From Muribaculaceae bacterium (GTDB lineage: Bacteria; Bacteroidota; Bacteroidia; Bacteroidales; Muribaculaceae), in assembly GCA_022509205.1 (NCBI GenBank), contig JAFLTR010000004.1, positions 1-64,000 of the forward strand: a stretch of 64,000 nt of DNA, given 5' to 3'. The translations under genes and the position numbers were made by a program. Positions within the stretch are counted from its first letter, which is position 1, and each line of letters opens with the position of its first letter. Below the pieces are notes generated by a model, which was not told where the DNA came from, did not search any database, and was given only the letters and a program-made list of their open reading frames with translations. Positions 17,207 to 26,042 of the stretch are shown here, one piece after another.

Positions 17207-17238
17207 CAAAGTTAATTTTATTTCATTAATTTTCCAAA
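17207..17238 (-). promoter_or_regulatory. Promoter of the tRNA-Glu-rpsT-tRNA-Glu operon
   Basis: On the minus strand TTTG (17235-17238), a 20-base spacer and TAACTTTG (17207-17214) form a perfect Bacteroidetes promoter. The start site would be about 12 bases before the first tRNA-Glu. Confidence 0.8.
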
Positions 17239-17318
17239 TTTAACACTTAAAAAGATAAAAAAGAATTTTTCTTCAAGATAATTATACATTTATATAGGCA
17301 TTGGAAACATCTTTTCAG

Positions 17319-17326
17319 TATATTTG
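17319..17326 (+). promoter_or_regulatory. Candidate -7 element for pta-ackA
   Basis: TATATTTG matches the -7 consensus TAnnTTTG. No good TTTG is seen at the -33 distance, so the promoter may be weak or need an activator. The leader before pta would be about 95 bases. Confidence 0.4.
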
Positions 17327-17426
17327 CAGATACCAAACCGACCCGGCTTCATCACTTACAAACGATGGCGGAATTATCGGATTTTTTAGATTTTATCGGA
17401 GATAAACCTTTATAATAAAATACAAA

Positions 17427-18440
17427 ATGACACTTTTTGAAAGACTCACAAAGAAAGCTCAGGAGCATCCCCAGAAGCTTGTGCTCCCCGAATCGCTGGA
17501 ACCGCGCACATTGCAGGCAGCTGAGGAGATAATCAACAAGAAAGCCGCCCACATCATCTTCATTGGTAAGAAAGATGAAATTCTCGGCAAGGCTGCAGAA
17601 TTAGGCCTCATGCATATCGGCGAGGCTGATTTTATCGACTGCGATGATGCCAAGGCCACGGAAAAATATGCCGAACTCTTTGCGGAATTAAGAAAAAGCA
17701 AAGGAGTGACCCTTCAGGATGCCCGCTACACTGTGAAGAATCCTCTCTATCTGGGATGCCTTCTGATCAAGGCCGGAGAGGCCGACGCAATGGTGGCCGG
17801 AGCCCTAAGCCCGACATCAAGCGTATTGAGAGCCGCTTTCCAGGTGCTTAAGACGAAGCCCGGCATTTCTGTAGTAAGCGGTGCCTTCATTATGCTTCTG
17901 CCGGAACACGTTAACTTCGGTGAAAACCACATGCTCGTATTTGCCGACTGTGCCGTTATCCCCGACCCGACAGCCGAAGAACTTGCCCAGATCGCCATCG
18001 CTACAGCCAAGACCACTAAGGATATAGCAGGTCTGGATCCAGTCGTTGCCCTCCTCAGTTTCTCCACCAAAGGCAGCGCAAGCCACGCAAAGGTAGACAA
18101 GGTGAAAGAGGCGTTGGAAATCGCCCATAAGTTAGATCCGACCCTTAAGCTCGACGGCGAATTGCAGAGCGACGCCGCTATCGTGCCGATGGTGGGACGT
18201 CTGAAAGCTCCCGAGAGCGAAGTGGCCGGACATGCCAATACCCTGATATTCCCGTCGCTCGAAACCGGAAACATCGCTTATAAACTTGTGCAGAGACTTG
18301 CCGGTGCAGGTGCCGTCGGCCCGATCCTCCAAGGTCTCGCCGCTCCGGTGAACGACCTTTCACGCGGTGCCACTGTAGAGGATATCGTCAACACAATCAT
18401 CGTGACCTGCAACCAGGCGATCGGTGATAAGGGACTCTAA
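17427..18440 (+). CDS. pta: Phosphate acetyltransferase
   Basis: A 337-residue enzyme converting acetyl-CoA and phosphate to acetyl phosphate, the first step of acetate production and substrate-level ATP gain. The short form of the family (about 330 residues, no N-terminal DRTGG or AAA part) is usual in Bacteroidales. Diagnostic stretches include KLVLPESLEPRTLQAAEEI, the VAGALSPTSSVLRAAFQ region, the FADCAVIPDPTAEELAQIA motif and the C-terminal AAPVNDLSRGATVEDIVN. ackA follows after 72 bases; the pair forms the acetate pathway. Confidence 0.97.
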   Translation: MTLFERLTKKAQEHPQKLVLPESLEPRTLQAAEEIINKKAAHIIFIGKKDEILGKAAELGLMHIGEADFIDCDDAKATEKYAELFAELRKSKGVTLQDARYTVKNPLYLGCLLIKAGEADAMVAGALSPTSSVLRAAFQVLKTKPGISVVSGAFIMLLPEHVNFGENHMLVFADCAVIPDPTAEELAQIAIATAKTTKDIAGLDPVVALLSFSTKGSASHAKVDKVKEALEIAHKLDPTLKLDGELQSDAAIVPMVGRLKAPESEVAGHANTLIFPSLETGNIAYKLVQRLAGAGAVGPILQGLAAPVNDLSRGATVEDIVNTIIVTCNQAIGDKGL

Positions 18441-18512
18441 GAGCGCTGCGAGAAGTGTGGAAATTGGAACTGTAAATTGGAAATTTTAATTTTTAGCTTT
18501 TAAAAATCCCGT

Positions 18513-19712
18513 ATGAAAATATTGGTATTGAACTGCGGTTCCAGCAGTGTGAAATATAAACTCATCGATTCCGAAAGCAAGAAAGTTCTTGCCGAGGGAG
18601 GAGTGGAGAAAATCGGTCTGCCTGACTCATTTCTGAAATTCAAGAAACCTGACGGCGAAAAAGAAATAATCGAGACTCCGATGCCGACAGCCAAAGAGGC
18701 TGTCAAGAATATCCTTGACTTGCTCACCGACAAGAAGAATGGCGTGGTGAAAAGTCTTGACGAAATAGAGGCCGTAGGCCACAGGGTGGTTCACGGAATG
18801 GAAGATTTCGCCGAATCAGTGCTTATCACTCCTGAGGTTATCAAGAAAGTTAAAGAGGCTTACAGTGTGGCTCCGCTTCATAATCCGGCCAATGTCACAG
18901 GTATCGAAGCTGTGGAGGCTCTGATCCCGAATGTACCTCAGGTAGCAGTTTTCGACACTGCTTTCCATCAGACTATGCCTCCCAAGGCTTTCATGTATGC
19001 CCTCCCCTATGAGCTTTACAAGAAATATGGTGTGCGCCGCTACGGCTTCCATGGCACAAGCCATCGCTATGTGTCGAAACGCGCCTGCGAATTCCTTGGG
19101 ATCCCATACGAGAAACAACGCATCATCACCTGCCATATCGGTAACGGCGGAAGTATCACTGCGATTCGCGACGGCGTGAGCGTTGACACTTCCATGGGTC
19201 TGACTCCGACCGAGGGTCTGATGATGGGCACCCGTTCGGGCGACGTCGATCCCGGCGCTCTCATCTATCTCATGGAACGTGAAAACCTTGACGCAGCCGG
19301 CCTGAGTAAACTTGTCAATAAGCAGAGCGGTATGCTGGGTGTTTCCGGAAAATCAAGCGACATGCGCGACATCGAAGCAGCAATCCTTGCAGGCGACGAT
19401 AGAGCCAAGCTTGGTCTGGAGATGTATGAATATCGCATCATCAAATATATCGGTGCATATACCGCAGTGCTCGGCGGCGTTGATGTGATCGTCTTCACAG
19501 GTGGCGTGGGCGAGAATCAGTTAAGCACACGCGAAGCCATCTGCAAGCAGTTTGCATATCTGGGAGTAACCTTCAATGCCGAGGCAAATAAGGTGAGAGG
19601 CGAAGAGGTTGAGATCTCAGGCAAAGACTCAAAAGTGCGCGTCGTGGTAATTCCCACCGATGAAGAGCTCATGATCGCACAAGACACTGCCGCTATCGTA
19701 GGCAAAAAATAA
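18513..19712 (+). CDS. ackA: Acetate kinase
   Basis: A 399-residue cytoplasmic kinase that turns acetyl phosphate and ADP into acetate and ATP. The N terminus MKILVLNCGSSSVKYKL carries the phosphate-binding ASKHA motif; RRYGFHGTSHRYV, the GNGGSITAI region and TGGVGENQ are further signatures. Length is standard. It follows pta and ends just before a strong terminator shared with the convergent amylase gene. Confidence 0.98.
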   Translation: MKILVLNCGSSSVKYKLIDSESKKVLAEGGVEKIGLPDSFLKFKKPDGEKEIIETPMPTAKEAVKNILDLLTDKKNGVVKSLDEIEAVGHRVVHGMEDFAESVLITPEVIKKVKEAYSVAPLHNPANVTGIEAVEALIPNVPQVAVFDTAFHQTMPPKAFMYALPYELYKKYGVRRYGFHGTSHRYVSKRACEFLGIPYEKQRIITCHIGNGGSITAIRDGVSVDTSMGLTPTEGLMMGTRSGDVDPGALIYLMERENLDAAGLSKLVNKQSGMLGVSGKSSDMRDIEAAILAGDDRAKLGLEMYEYRIIKYIGAYTAVLGGVDVIVFTGGVGENQLSTREAICKQFAYLGVTFNAEANKVRGEEVEISGKDSKVRVVVIPTDEELMIAQDTAAIVGKK

Positions 19713-19724
19713 CATAACACACAC

Positions 19725-19755
19725 AAAGCCCCCGGAAAATGAATCCGGGGGCTTT
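19725..19755. terminator. Bidirectional terminator between ackA and the amylase gene
   Basis: AAAGCCCCCGGA (19725-19736) pairs with TCCGGGGGCTTT (19744-19755) around a 7-base loop, with T-rich sequence on the ackA side (CTTTG) and A-rich sequence on the other side, so it can serve both convergent genes. Confidence 0.88.
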
Positions 19756-19778
19756 CTTTGTATATATACATTCAATTT

Positions 19779-22628
19779 TTACCTTACGATGACCTTAACT
19801 GACTCTTCACGGCATTTCACGATGTAAAGACCGGGAGAAACAGAAAGACTACCATTACTTTCAATACCTCCGATCTTTCTGCCGTCGAGAGAATAAACCA
19901 AAGCGGAGCCCGGAGCATTATCAACTATAATCTCGCCGTAACCACCCCTGACTTTCAGACCGAAAGTATCTGCAGCTATACCTTCGATACCGGCGGCCGA
20001 AAGATCGGCGCTTCCGATCACTACATAACAGTTGGCCGGAACTGTAACGGAATTGGTAGTGGCATCAAAACTGCTGTTGGCACCATAGGACTGGCTCAAA
20101 ATCTGATATGCAGAGTTATCCTTATGGAGGAAATTGATGCTTGACACTGTGATCTGTCCAGTGATGTTTGGATTGATCACCGTGTAAATCTCCATACCGT
20201 TGTAGACCGAGCTGAGAATCCTTCCGCTCGCCCAGTTGGTCGAGTTGCAATAGATCGAGAAGTTGGCCTCTTGCCAGAACATTTTGGGATATTTCATCCT
20301 TACATCGATCATTTCGCAATAATTTTCATAAAGCCCCAGATGATTCGGCTCGGTGAGAAGATTCCAGTTCACAATTTTGGGATCCGTGTCGTTGCCTCCG
20401 GTATTATTCTTGGTGTTCTGAGCGTTACCCATCTCAGAGAATTGCCAGATCATGTGGGCACCTGGGGTCATCAGCATCTGAGCAGCCGCCGACCCGAGTC
20501 GCTGCATACTCACCACTACATTTCCTTTCACGCCGTTGGCACCGCCTTGATCCTGCCTGTAAGCCAAACGCTGCTCATCGTGGCTTTCAAGATAAGAGAC
20601 AGTGGAACCCCATGTGCGGCTGTTCTGAGGAGCATAAAGAATATTCATGTTGCTGCCTGAGGAGATTCCCATGGCAAACTGAGCCGCCTGATAGTTGACA
20701 TTTGCCCAATTAATCTCACCGTCGGCCGCCATTTCATTCTCCTCTTGGGGGAGAGCCAGATTCTCATTTATACAATAAGCACCCGGCTTTATACTCTGGA
20801 TGATGCCATTGAGATATTTCATCTCTGCCACACGGCTTGCATTATATCGGTTTGTGGCGTCGTCGCCGTTGTTAGCGTATGACTGGTTGGTGCCGAGACC
20901 CTTCACAAGATCGAACCGGAAACCGTCGAAATGATATTCCTTAAGCCAGTATTCCAGAACATCGGCCCATTGAATCTGCACAAGAGGATAGCCCTGATTC
21001 CAGTCGTTGAGCACACTGTAGGCATGCGGAGCAGTGGCGTTATAGAACGGACTGAACTGCGTACCTCCATACATCTGGCACCAGGGATGAAGACCTTCAG
21101 TCTGATTGAACACCATATCCAGCACAACGGCAATTCCGTTCTGATGACAGAGATCGATAAATTCCTTATAGTCGTCGGGTGTGCCGTAAGCCTTGTCCGG
21201 GGCAAAATAGAAATTGGGATTATATCCCCAGGAGATATTGCCGTCGAACTCATAGATCGGCAGCACCTCGATAACATTGACCCCCAATTTCTTGAGGTAG
21301 TCGAATTTTGCTATAGCCTGCTGCACGGTTCCGTTTCCATTGGCTGCTCCCTCTGTACCGGTGAAATCTCTGAAAAGCATCTCATAGATAATGAGATTAT
21401 CCTTGGAAGGGAGCTTGAAATCTGTCACCTGCCAGTCGTAGTCGTTAATATTGCTCTGATATACCGCCACCGGCACATCTCCCGCAACCTCGTAAGGATA
21501 AGCCGGCAGATCCGGATATACGTCAGTGTCGATATATTTATCGTTCCAGGGATCGAGAACCAGACGGGCATAAGGATCGCAGGTGTTGGTATTGATGGTC
21601 AGTGTGTTGGAACCGACTGTCACAGAGCCGGCCACCTTAAAGAAATAGACATATTGATCGGTGGTCTTTGCAAGGTCGGGTATCGTAATCCAAAAGTATC
21701 TGAAAGTGCCGCTTTCATTGGTTACGGGATTAGTGGTCACATAATCCTGATAATACATCTGCTGAGAGGCTGTCACCTGATAGTTGTTCCAGCTTCCTAC
21801 GATTATCATCCTGTCCATTCCCGGGGCAGCCACACAGAATGTAACGCTTCCGTCGAGATTAGCGACCGGACCCATCACGGGTTTCCCTCCGGGGTAGTTC
21901 TGAGCCTGCGAAGCATTGAAATAAGCGAAGTTCAGGGAATCGCTGACCGTTTCGCCACCGGCAGTGGCTGTGGCAGTCACCGTATATTGTCCCACGGAGG
22001 GGAACGTGTAGACATATTCAAGGGAGGTGGCATTTTGTTTGGAAGTAACCTGGTTGCCGTTGATACTGATGGCAATATTGGCGGGAGCCGTGGTGTTGGC
22101 TGTGAATGTCACCGCTCCGGTGGTGGAATCGACAATCTGATTGCTGATTGAAGATGAAAGCACCACCTGCAATCCCGGATCGTAGACAGTCACCATGATA
22201 TCGCCATTCTGTGCAGTCTTGCCCTCTTTGGTGCCTCCGCTGGTTCGGAAAACGAAAGCAAGCTGTTCTATCACCTCATTAATGTCAGTGACACCGTAGA
22301 AAGAACGGATATCACCGATATGGAGGCTCCAAAGATTCGGCCCTTCATACACCATCTGAGCCTTCGCAGTGTCTTTATTCCAATCGGCAATAGTATATTT
22401 CCAGTCGGAAGCACTTGTGCTTTTACTTGTGATGAGTCCGGTGTGGGCATATATCTTTGTATTGGCGTTTAGTCCCATCAATCCCCTGTTGCCCTGATCG
22501 GCATGGAAATAGATGGTGACATCCCGGGATGTCTCCTGGAGGGGTGTGGGAGAGGTTGTCACCTGAGCATTTGTAGCGAGCATACTCAGCAACAAAGTCA
22601 TAAAAAAGGTGAATGAAGTTTTTCTCAT
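19779..22628 (-). CDS. Secreted GH13 alpha-amylase with a C-terminal sorting-type domain
   Basis: A 949-residue secreted starch- or glycogen-degrading enzyme. The ATG at 22628 is chosen since it begins a signal peptide (cleavage after residue 21, ATNA-Q); the frame extends upstream without one. Residues about 25-155 resemble a starch-binding-type N-terminal domain, 155-235 a PKD/Ig-like domain, 250-360 an E-set domain (PVMGPVANLDGSVTFCVAAPG), and 405-800 the GH13 barrel. Catalytic candidates are D573 in GFRFDLVKG, E622 in YCINENL and D684 in ESHDEQR; region I reads DMVFNQ, with Gln in place of the usual His. The last 80 residues (VYSLDGRKIGG, then SPGLYIVKC and a basic end) fit a type IX secretion sorting domain. 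A sprE/porW gene is in this window. Substrate is inferred from the family. Confidence 0.88.
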   Translation of the reverse strand: MRKTSFTFFMTLLLSMLATNAQVTTSPTPLQETSRDVTIYFHADQGNRGLMGLNANTKIYAHTGLITSKSTSASDWKYTIADWNKDTAKAQMVYEGPNLWSLHIGDIRSFYGVTDINEVIEQLAFVFRTSGGTKEGKTAQNGDIMVTVYDPGLQVVLSSSISNQIVDSTTGAVTFTANTTAPANIAISINGNQVTSKQNATSLEYVYTFPSVGQYTVTATATAGGETVSDSLNFAYFNASQAQNYPGGKPVMGPVANLDGSVTFCVAAPGMDRMIIVGSWNNYQVTASQQMYYQDYVTTNPVTNESGTFRYFWITIPDLAKTTDQYVYFFKVAGSVTVGSNTLTINTNTCDPYARLVLDPWNDKYIDTDVYPDLPAYPYEVAGDVPVAVYQSNINDYDWQVTDFKLPSKDNLIIYEMLFRDFTGTEGAANGNGTVQQAIAKFDYLKKLGVNVIEVLPIYEFDGNISWGYNPNFYFAPDKAYGTPDDYKEFIDLCHQNGIAVVLDMVFNQTEGLHPWCQMYGGTQFSPFYNATAPHAYSVLNDWNQGYPLVQIQWADVLEYWLKEYHFDGFRFDLVKGLGTNQSYANNGDDATNRYNASRVAEMKYLNGIIQSIKPGAYCINENLALPQEENEMAADGEINWANVNYQAAQFAMGISSGSNMNILYAPQNSRTWGSTVSYLESHDEQRLAYRQDQGGANGVKGNVVVSMQRLGSAAAQMLMTPGAHMIWQFSEMGNAQNTKNNTGGNDTDPKIVNWNLLTEPNHLGLYENYCEMIDVRMKYPKMFWQEANFSIYCNSTNWASGRILSSVYNGMEIYTVINPNITGQITVSSINFLHKDNSAYQILSQSYGANSSFDATTNSVTVPANCYVVIGSADLSAAGIEGIAADTFGLKVRGGYGEIIVDNAPGSALVYSLDGRKIGGIESNGSLSVSPGLYIVKCREESVKVIVR

Positions 22629-22715
22629 ATCGGTAAGGTTAATTTTGACAGTTAGATTATAAAAATTCATAAGGCATCCGAGCCCCGCATATCGTCGGGA
22701 TGGGGATTCCGAATG

Positions 22716-22747
22716 TAAAATTAGCACAAGCACATCTTTTTTGCAAT
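22716..22747 (-). promoter_or_regulatory. Candidate promoter of the amylase gene
   Basis: On the minus strand ATTG (22744-22747), a 20-base spacer and TAATTTTA (22716-22723) resemble the consensus with one change in each box. The leader would be about 80 bases and contains GC-rich blocks (CCCC and GGGG) that could fold. Confidence 0.4.
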
Positions 22748-22822
22748 AGATTTCCCTTTTTAAGTGATCAGACATTATTTATTAACTCTGAGAGGATAGA
22801 GGTCGGAATGGGACATTAATTT

Positions 22823-22854
22823 TTTGCATAAAATCAAATTTTTCTATAATTTTG
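22823..22854 (+). promoter_or_regulatory. Promoter of tRNA-Arg and possibly the DUF177-rpmF-fabH genes
   Basis: TTTG (22823-22826), a 20-base spacer and TAATTTTG (22847-22854) match the consensus exactly. The start would lie near 22861, about 45 bases before the tRNA-Arg. Confidence 0.8.
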
Positions 22855-22906
22855 CACCGCTGACTTTCGCCCTCACCAATTGAGGGAGGTTGAAATGTGG
22901 CATAAT

Positions 22907-22978
22907 GCCTCTGTAGTTCAACGGATAGAATAGAAGTTTCCTAAACTTTAGATAGGAGTTCGATTCTCCTCGGAGGTA
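22907..22978 (+). tRNA. tRNA-Arg (anticodon CCT)
   Basis: The acceptor GCCTCTG pairs with CGGAGGT (two G-U pairs), the anticodon stem GAAGT/ACTTT encloses the loop TTCCTAA with anticodon CCT, and the T arm reads AGGAG-TTCGATT-CTCCT. Discriminator A is followed by CTA, so CCA is not encoded. The DUF177 gene starts 29 bases after it on the same strand and may be co-transcribed. Confidence 0.94.
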
Positions 22979-23007
22979 CTAATTAAGTGTAAAAACTCTC
23001 ATAAAAA

Positions 23008-23544
23008 ATGGGAAAATTTGCGCCTTATAAGATACAGCTCGCCTCCCTGGGCGATGGGAAGTTTCAACAGGATTTTGAATGCGACACGCAGTTCTTCAAA
23101 AATATGGAGAACCCCGACATCATAACCTCTGATGTTAAAGTGCATCTGGATCTTGTCAAGAAAAACGACACCTACGACTGTACCTTCACTTGCAAGGGAA
23201 TGTTGAAGATACCTTGCGACCGTTGCCTCGACCCTATAGAACATGAAGTGGACACCACTTATCATATCACTGTGAAATATGGCGAGGATTACAACGATGA
23301 AAGCGACGACCTGCTCGTGATACCATATTCGGATTCCTATCTGAATGTGGCTTATATGCTGTATGACACGATAGTGCTCACAATCCCCTTGCGCCATGTG
23401 CATCCTATGGGGAAATGCAACCGCGCTATGCTCGCCGCCTTACACAAGAACCGCGCCAACAACACCGGCGATGAAGAGGTAGAGGCAGCCCTCGATGAAG
23501 TGGATGCAGACATCGAAACGGGAGGCGGAGGCGACGATGAATAA
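23008..23544 (+). CDS. DUF177 (YceD-family) protein
   Basis: A 178-residue cytoplasmic protein of the YceD/DUF177 family, which is linked to 23S rRNA processing or ribosome assembly and nearly always precedes rpmF. The diagnostic Cys-containing stretch is FTCKGMLKIPCDRCLDPIEH (near residues 65-84). The C terminus is acidic with a Gly-rich end (DVDADIETGGGGDDE is close to the last residues). It starts 29 bases after tRNA-Arg, and rpmF follows after 92 bases, the classic yceD-rpmF-fabH order. Confidence 0.9.
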   Translation: MGKFAPYKIQLASLGDGKFQQDFECDTQFFKNMENPDIITSDVKVHLDLVKKNDTYDCTFTCKGMLKIPCDRCLDPIEHEVDTTYHITVKYGEDYNDESDDLLVIPYSDSYLNVAYMLYDTIVLTIPLRHVHPMGKCNRAMLAALHKNRANNTGDEEVEAALDEVDADIETGGGGDDE

Positions 23545-23636
23545 TCCCACGGGGATAATCATCCGACAGATAAAAATTATCGCAATATACATTTGCAGAT
23601 TAAAATAAATTAGGAAACAAAAAATTACAACCGGAT

Positions 23637-23819
23637 ATGGCACATCCTAAACGAAGACAATCACATACCCGTACGGCGAAACGTCGTACTCATGACATGG
23701 CACTTATCCCCACCATCGCTATTTGCCCGAATTGTGGTGCATGGCACGTGTGGCACACTATCTGCGGCGAATGCGGCTATTATCGCGGACGTCAGGTAAT
23801 TGACAAAGTTAAGGCTTAA
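23637..23819 (+). CDS. rpmF: Large ribosomal subunit protein bL32
   Basis: A 60-residue basic zinc-ribbon ribosomal protein. The N terminus MAHPKRRQSHTRTAKRRTHD and two Cys pairs, CPNC and CGEC, make the zinc-binding form certain. Length is standard. fabH follows after 14 bases. Confidence 0.98.
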   Translation: MAHPKRRQSHTRTAKRRTHDMALIPTIAICPNCGAWHVWHTICGECGYYRGRQVIDKVKA

Positions 23820-23833
23820 TCATTCAAAAGCTC

Positions 23834-24934
23834 ATGCTTAACGCTAAGATTAGCGGTATCGCTTCTTATGTGCCCGATGATATCCTCGACAACGAAATGT
23901 TGTCGAAGATGGTAGACACCAACGATGAATGGATCACCACACGGGTAGGAATCAAAGAGAGGCGTGTCTTGAAGGAACCCGGTAAAGGCTCCAGTTTCCT
24001 TGGTGCCAAAGCTGTGGAGAAACTACTTAAAGACACGGGCACGTCTCCCGAAGAGATAGAACTGCTTATCTGTGGCACCTCCAATCCCGACTACCGTTTC
24101 CCGTCGACCGCCTCGATCATAGCCCACGACTGCGGACTGACCAATTGCTACGCCTATGACATCCAGGCCGCATGTGCCGGATTTATAGTGTCGGTGCAGG
24201 CTGCAAGAGCATATATCCAGTCAGGTCTCTATAAGAAAATTATAGTGGTCTGCGCTGAGAAGATGACGAGCATGGTGGATTATGAAGACAGAGCCACCTG
24301 CCCGCTCTTCGGTGACGCCGCCGCCTGTGTATTGATAGAGCCGACAGAGGAACCCGTGGGGATAATGGATGGCGAATTTCATGTTGACGGCTCCGGGTTG
24401 CCTCATCTGGTGATGAAGGCCGGAGGTTCCGTGAAACCCGCCAGCCACGAAACTGTGGCTGCCCGCGAACATTTCGTTTATCAGGAAGGAAGAGTGGTCT
24501 ATAAGCATGCCGTCAGAGATATGCTCCAGTCTACCCTTTCAGTGATGAAACGCAACAACCTTTCCATCGAGGAGGTGGACTGGCTTGTTCCCCATCAGGC
24601 TAATCTCAGGATTATCGAAGCTGTGGCCGGAAGAACAAAGATCGACGAGAGCAAAGTGTTGATAGATATAGAGAAATATGGCAACACGTCTGCGGCCACA
24701 ATTCCGCTTTGTCTCGACGATTTCAAATATCGCCTTAAAAAAGGTGACAAAATCCTGCTTACAGCTTTCGGCGCAGGTTTCACATGGGGCGCTATGTACC
24801 TTATCTGGGCTTTCGACACAAAGCCCACAAAGGAACAGCTGAAGCGTGACAAAGATGAGGAAAAACGTCGCGAAAAAGCTAAAAAAGAACGCGAAAAAGC
24901 AGAAGAAAGTAAGACTGATTCTGCTGCAAAGTAG
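23834..24934 (+). CDS. fabH: Beta-ketoacyl-ACP synthase III with a charged C-terminal tail
   Basis: A 366-residue condensing enzyme that starts fatty acid synthesis by joining acetyl-CoA with malonyl-ACP. The catalytic triad is visible: C114 in QAACAGFIVS, H254 in VPHQANLRI and N284 in KYGNTSAATIP. The normal fold ends near residue 327 (MYLIWAF). Residues 328-366 are an added tail made almost only of Lys, Glu, Asp and Arg (KRDKDEEKRREKAKKEREKA), probably a single charged helix; most FabH proteins lack it. The gene sits in the yceD-rpmF-fabH cluster, and a strong terminator follows. Confidence 0.95.
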   Translation: MLNAKISGIASYVPDDILDNEMLSKMVDTNDEWITTRVGIKERRVLKEPGKGSSFLGAKAVEKLLKDTGTSPEEIELLICGTSNPDYRFPSTASIIAHDCGLTNCYAYDIQAACAGFIVSVQAARAYIQSGLYKKIIVVCAEKMTSMVDYEDRATCPLFGDAAACVLIEPTEEPVGIMDGEFHVDGSGLPHLVMKAGGSVKPASHETVAAREHFVYQEGRVVYKHAVRDMLQSTLSVMKRNNLSIEEVDWLVPHQANLRIIEAVAGRTKIDESKVLIDIEKYGNTSAATIPLCLDDFKYRLKKGDKILLTAFGAGFTWGAMYLIWAFDTKPTKEQLKRDKDEEKRREKAKKEREKAEESKTDSAAK

Positions 24935-24962
24935 ATAAATTCTCAGGTAAACCTAATCAGGG

Positions 24963-25003
24963 TGGATCAAAAGTTCCGATTTTGATCCATCTCTTTTTTT
25001 TTG
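24963..25003 (+). terminator. Terminator after fabH
   Basis: TGGATCAAAA (24963-24972) pairs with TTTTGATCCA (24980-24989) around a 7-base loop and is followed by a run of nine T. It separates fabH from era. Confidence 0.9.
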
Positions 25004-25104
25004 TTTTTTATGAACCTCCCTTTATTTCAAGCGTTCTATTTATATAACAGCTCCGGTAAGGGAAAGGTGTCATGCCCGGCCTACGGATAAAACAAGACAA
25101 GATT

Positions 25105-26028
25105 ATGGAAGAAGAAGTAAAAATATTAGAGGAACAACCGACCGAGGGCCATAAGGCCGGTTTTGTTAATATAGTTGGTAATCCGAATGTTGGCAAGTCA
25201 ACGCTTATGAACGATTTAGTCGGAGAGCGAATCTCCATCATAACGTCGAAAGCTCAGACCACACGCCACAGGATTATGGGAATCGTGAACACTCCGGAGT
25301 ATCAGATTGTATTTTCGGATACTCCGGGGGTGCTCAAACCTAAGTATAAACTTCAGGAATCGATGCTGGGTTTCTCGGAAGGAGCCTTGACCGATGCCGA
25401 TATCCTGCTTTACGTCACGGATGTAGTGGAAGATCCCGAGAAAAACAAAGAATTCCTCGACAGAGTGGCTAATGAGGATATCCCGGTGCTTCTGGTGATA
25501 AATAAAATCGACCTGCTGAAAAACGATGAAGACCTCAGGACACTCGTAGACAAATGGCATGAGAGACTCCCAAAAGCCGAGATTTTCCCTACCAGCGCCA
25601 CTGAACATTTCAACGTTGAGAACCTTAAGAAACGCATCGTGGAACTCCTCCCGGTCTCTCCTCCATTCTTTGGCAAGGATGCCCTGACCGATAAGCCGGC
25701 ACGTTTCTTCGTCACCGAAATCATACGTGAGAAGCTTCTCCTAAACTACGACAAGGAGATTCCTTACAGTGCGGAAGTAGTGGTGGAGAAATTTGAAGAG
25801 AAAGAAAGTTCCATCCATATCATGAGCGTGATCTATGTGGAGCGCGATACTCAAAAAGGGATCATCATCGGTAAGGGTGGCGACAAAATCAAGAAAGTAG
25901 GTATCGAGGCGCGTCAGGATATCGAAAGATTCTTTGGCAAGAGGGTCTATCTTGAAATCTTCGTAAAGGTGGAGAAAGACTGGCGCAACCGCGAAAACAA
26001 ACTTAAGGCATTCGGTTATATCGAATAA
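25105..26028 (+). CDS. era: GTPase Era
   Basis: A 307-residue GTPase that binds 16S rRNA near its 3' end and aids 30S maturation. G1 is GNPNVGKST, G3 is DTPG, G4 is NKID, and the C-terminal KH domain carries the RNA-binding GIIIGKGGDKIKKVG stretch. The ATG at 25105 is preferred to one at 25072 because it begins closer to the conserved core; either gives a short acidic N-terminal extension (EEEVKILEEQPTEG). It lies 14 bases ahead of der. Confidence 0.95.
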   Translation: MEEEVKILEEQPTEGHKAGFVNIVGNPNVGKSTLMNDLVGERISIITSKAQTTRHRIMGIVNTPEYQIVFSDTPGVLKPKYKLQESMLGFSEGALTDADILLYVTDVVEDPEKNKEFLDRVANEDIPVLLVINKIDLLKNDEDLRTLVDKWHERLPKAEIFPTSATEHFNVENLKKRIVELLPVSPPFFGKDALTDKPARFFVTEIIREKLLLNYDKEIPYSAEVVVEKFEEKESSIHIMSVIYVERDTQKGIIIGKGGDKIKKVGIEARQDIERFFGKRVYLEIFVKVEKDWRNRENKLKAFGYIE

Positions 26029-26042
26029 AAAACTTTTAGATT

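Noticed and set aside
20931..22151. 406-codon frame opposite the amylase gene
   Set aside because: Though long, it is wholly antisense to a GH13 gene with intact motifs and shows no recognisable domain, signal or start context.
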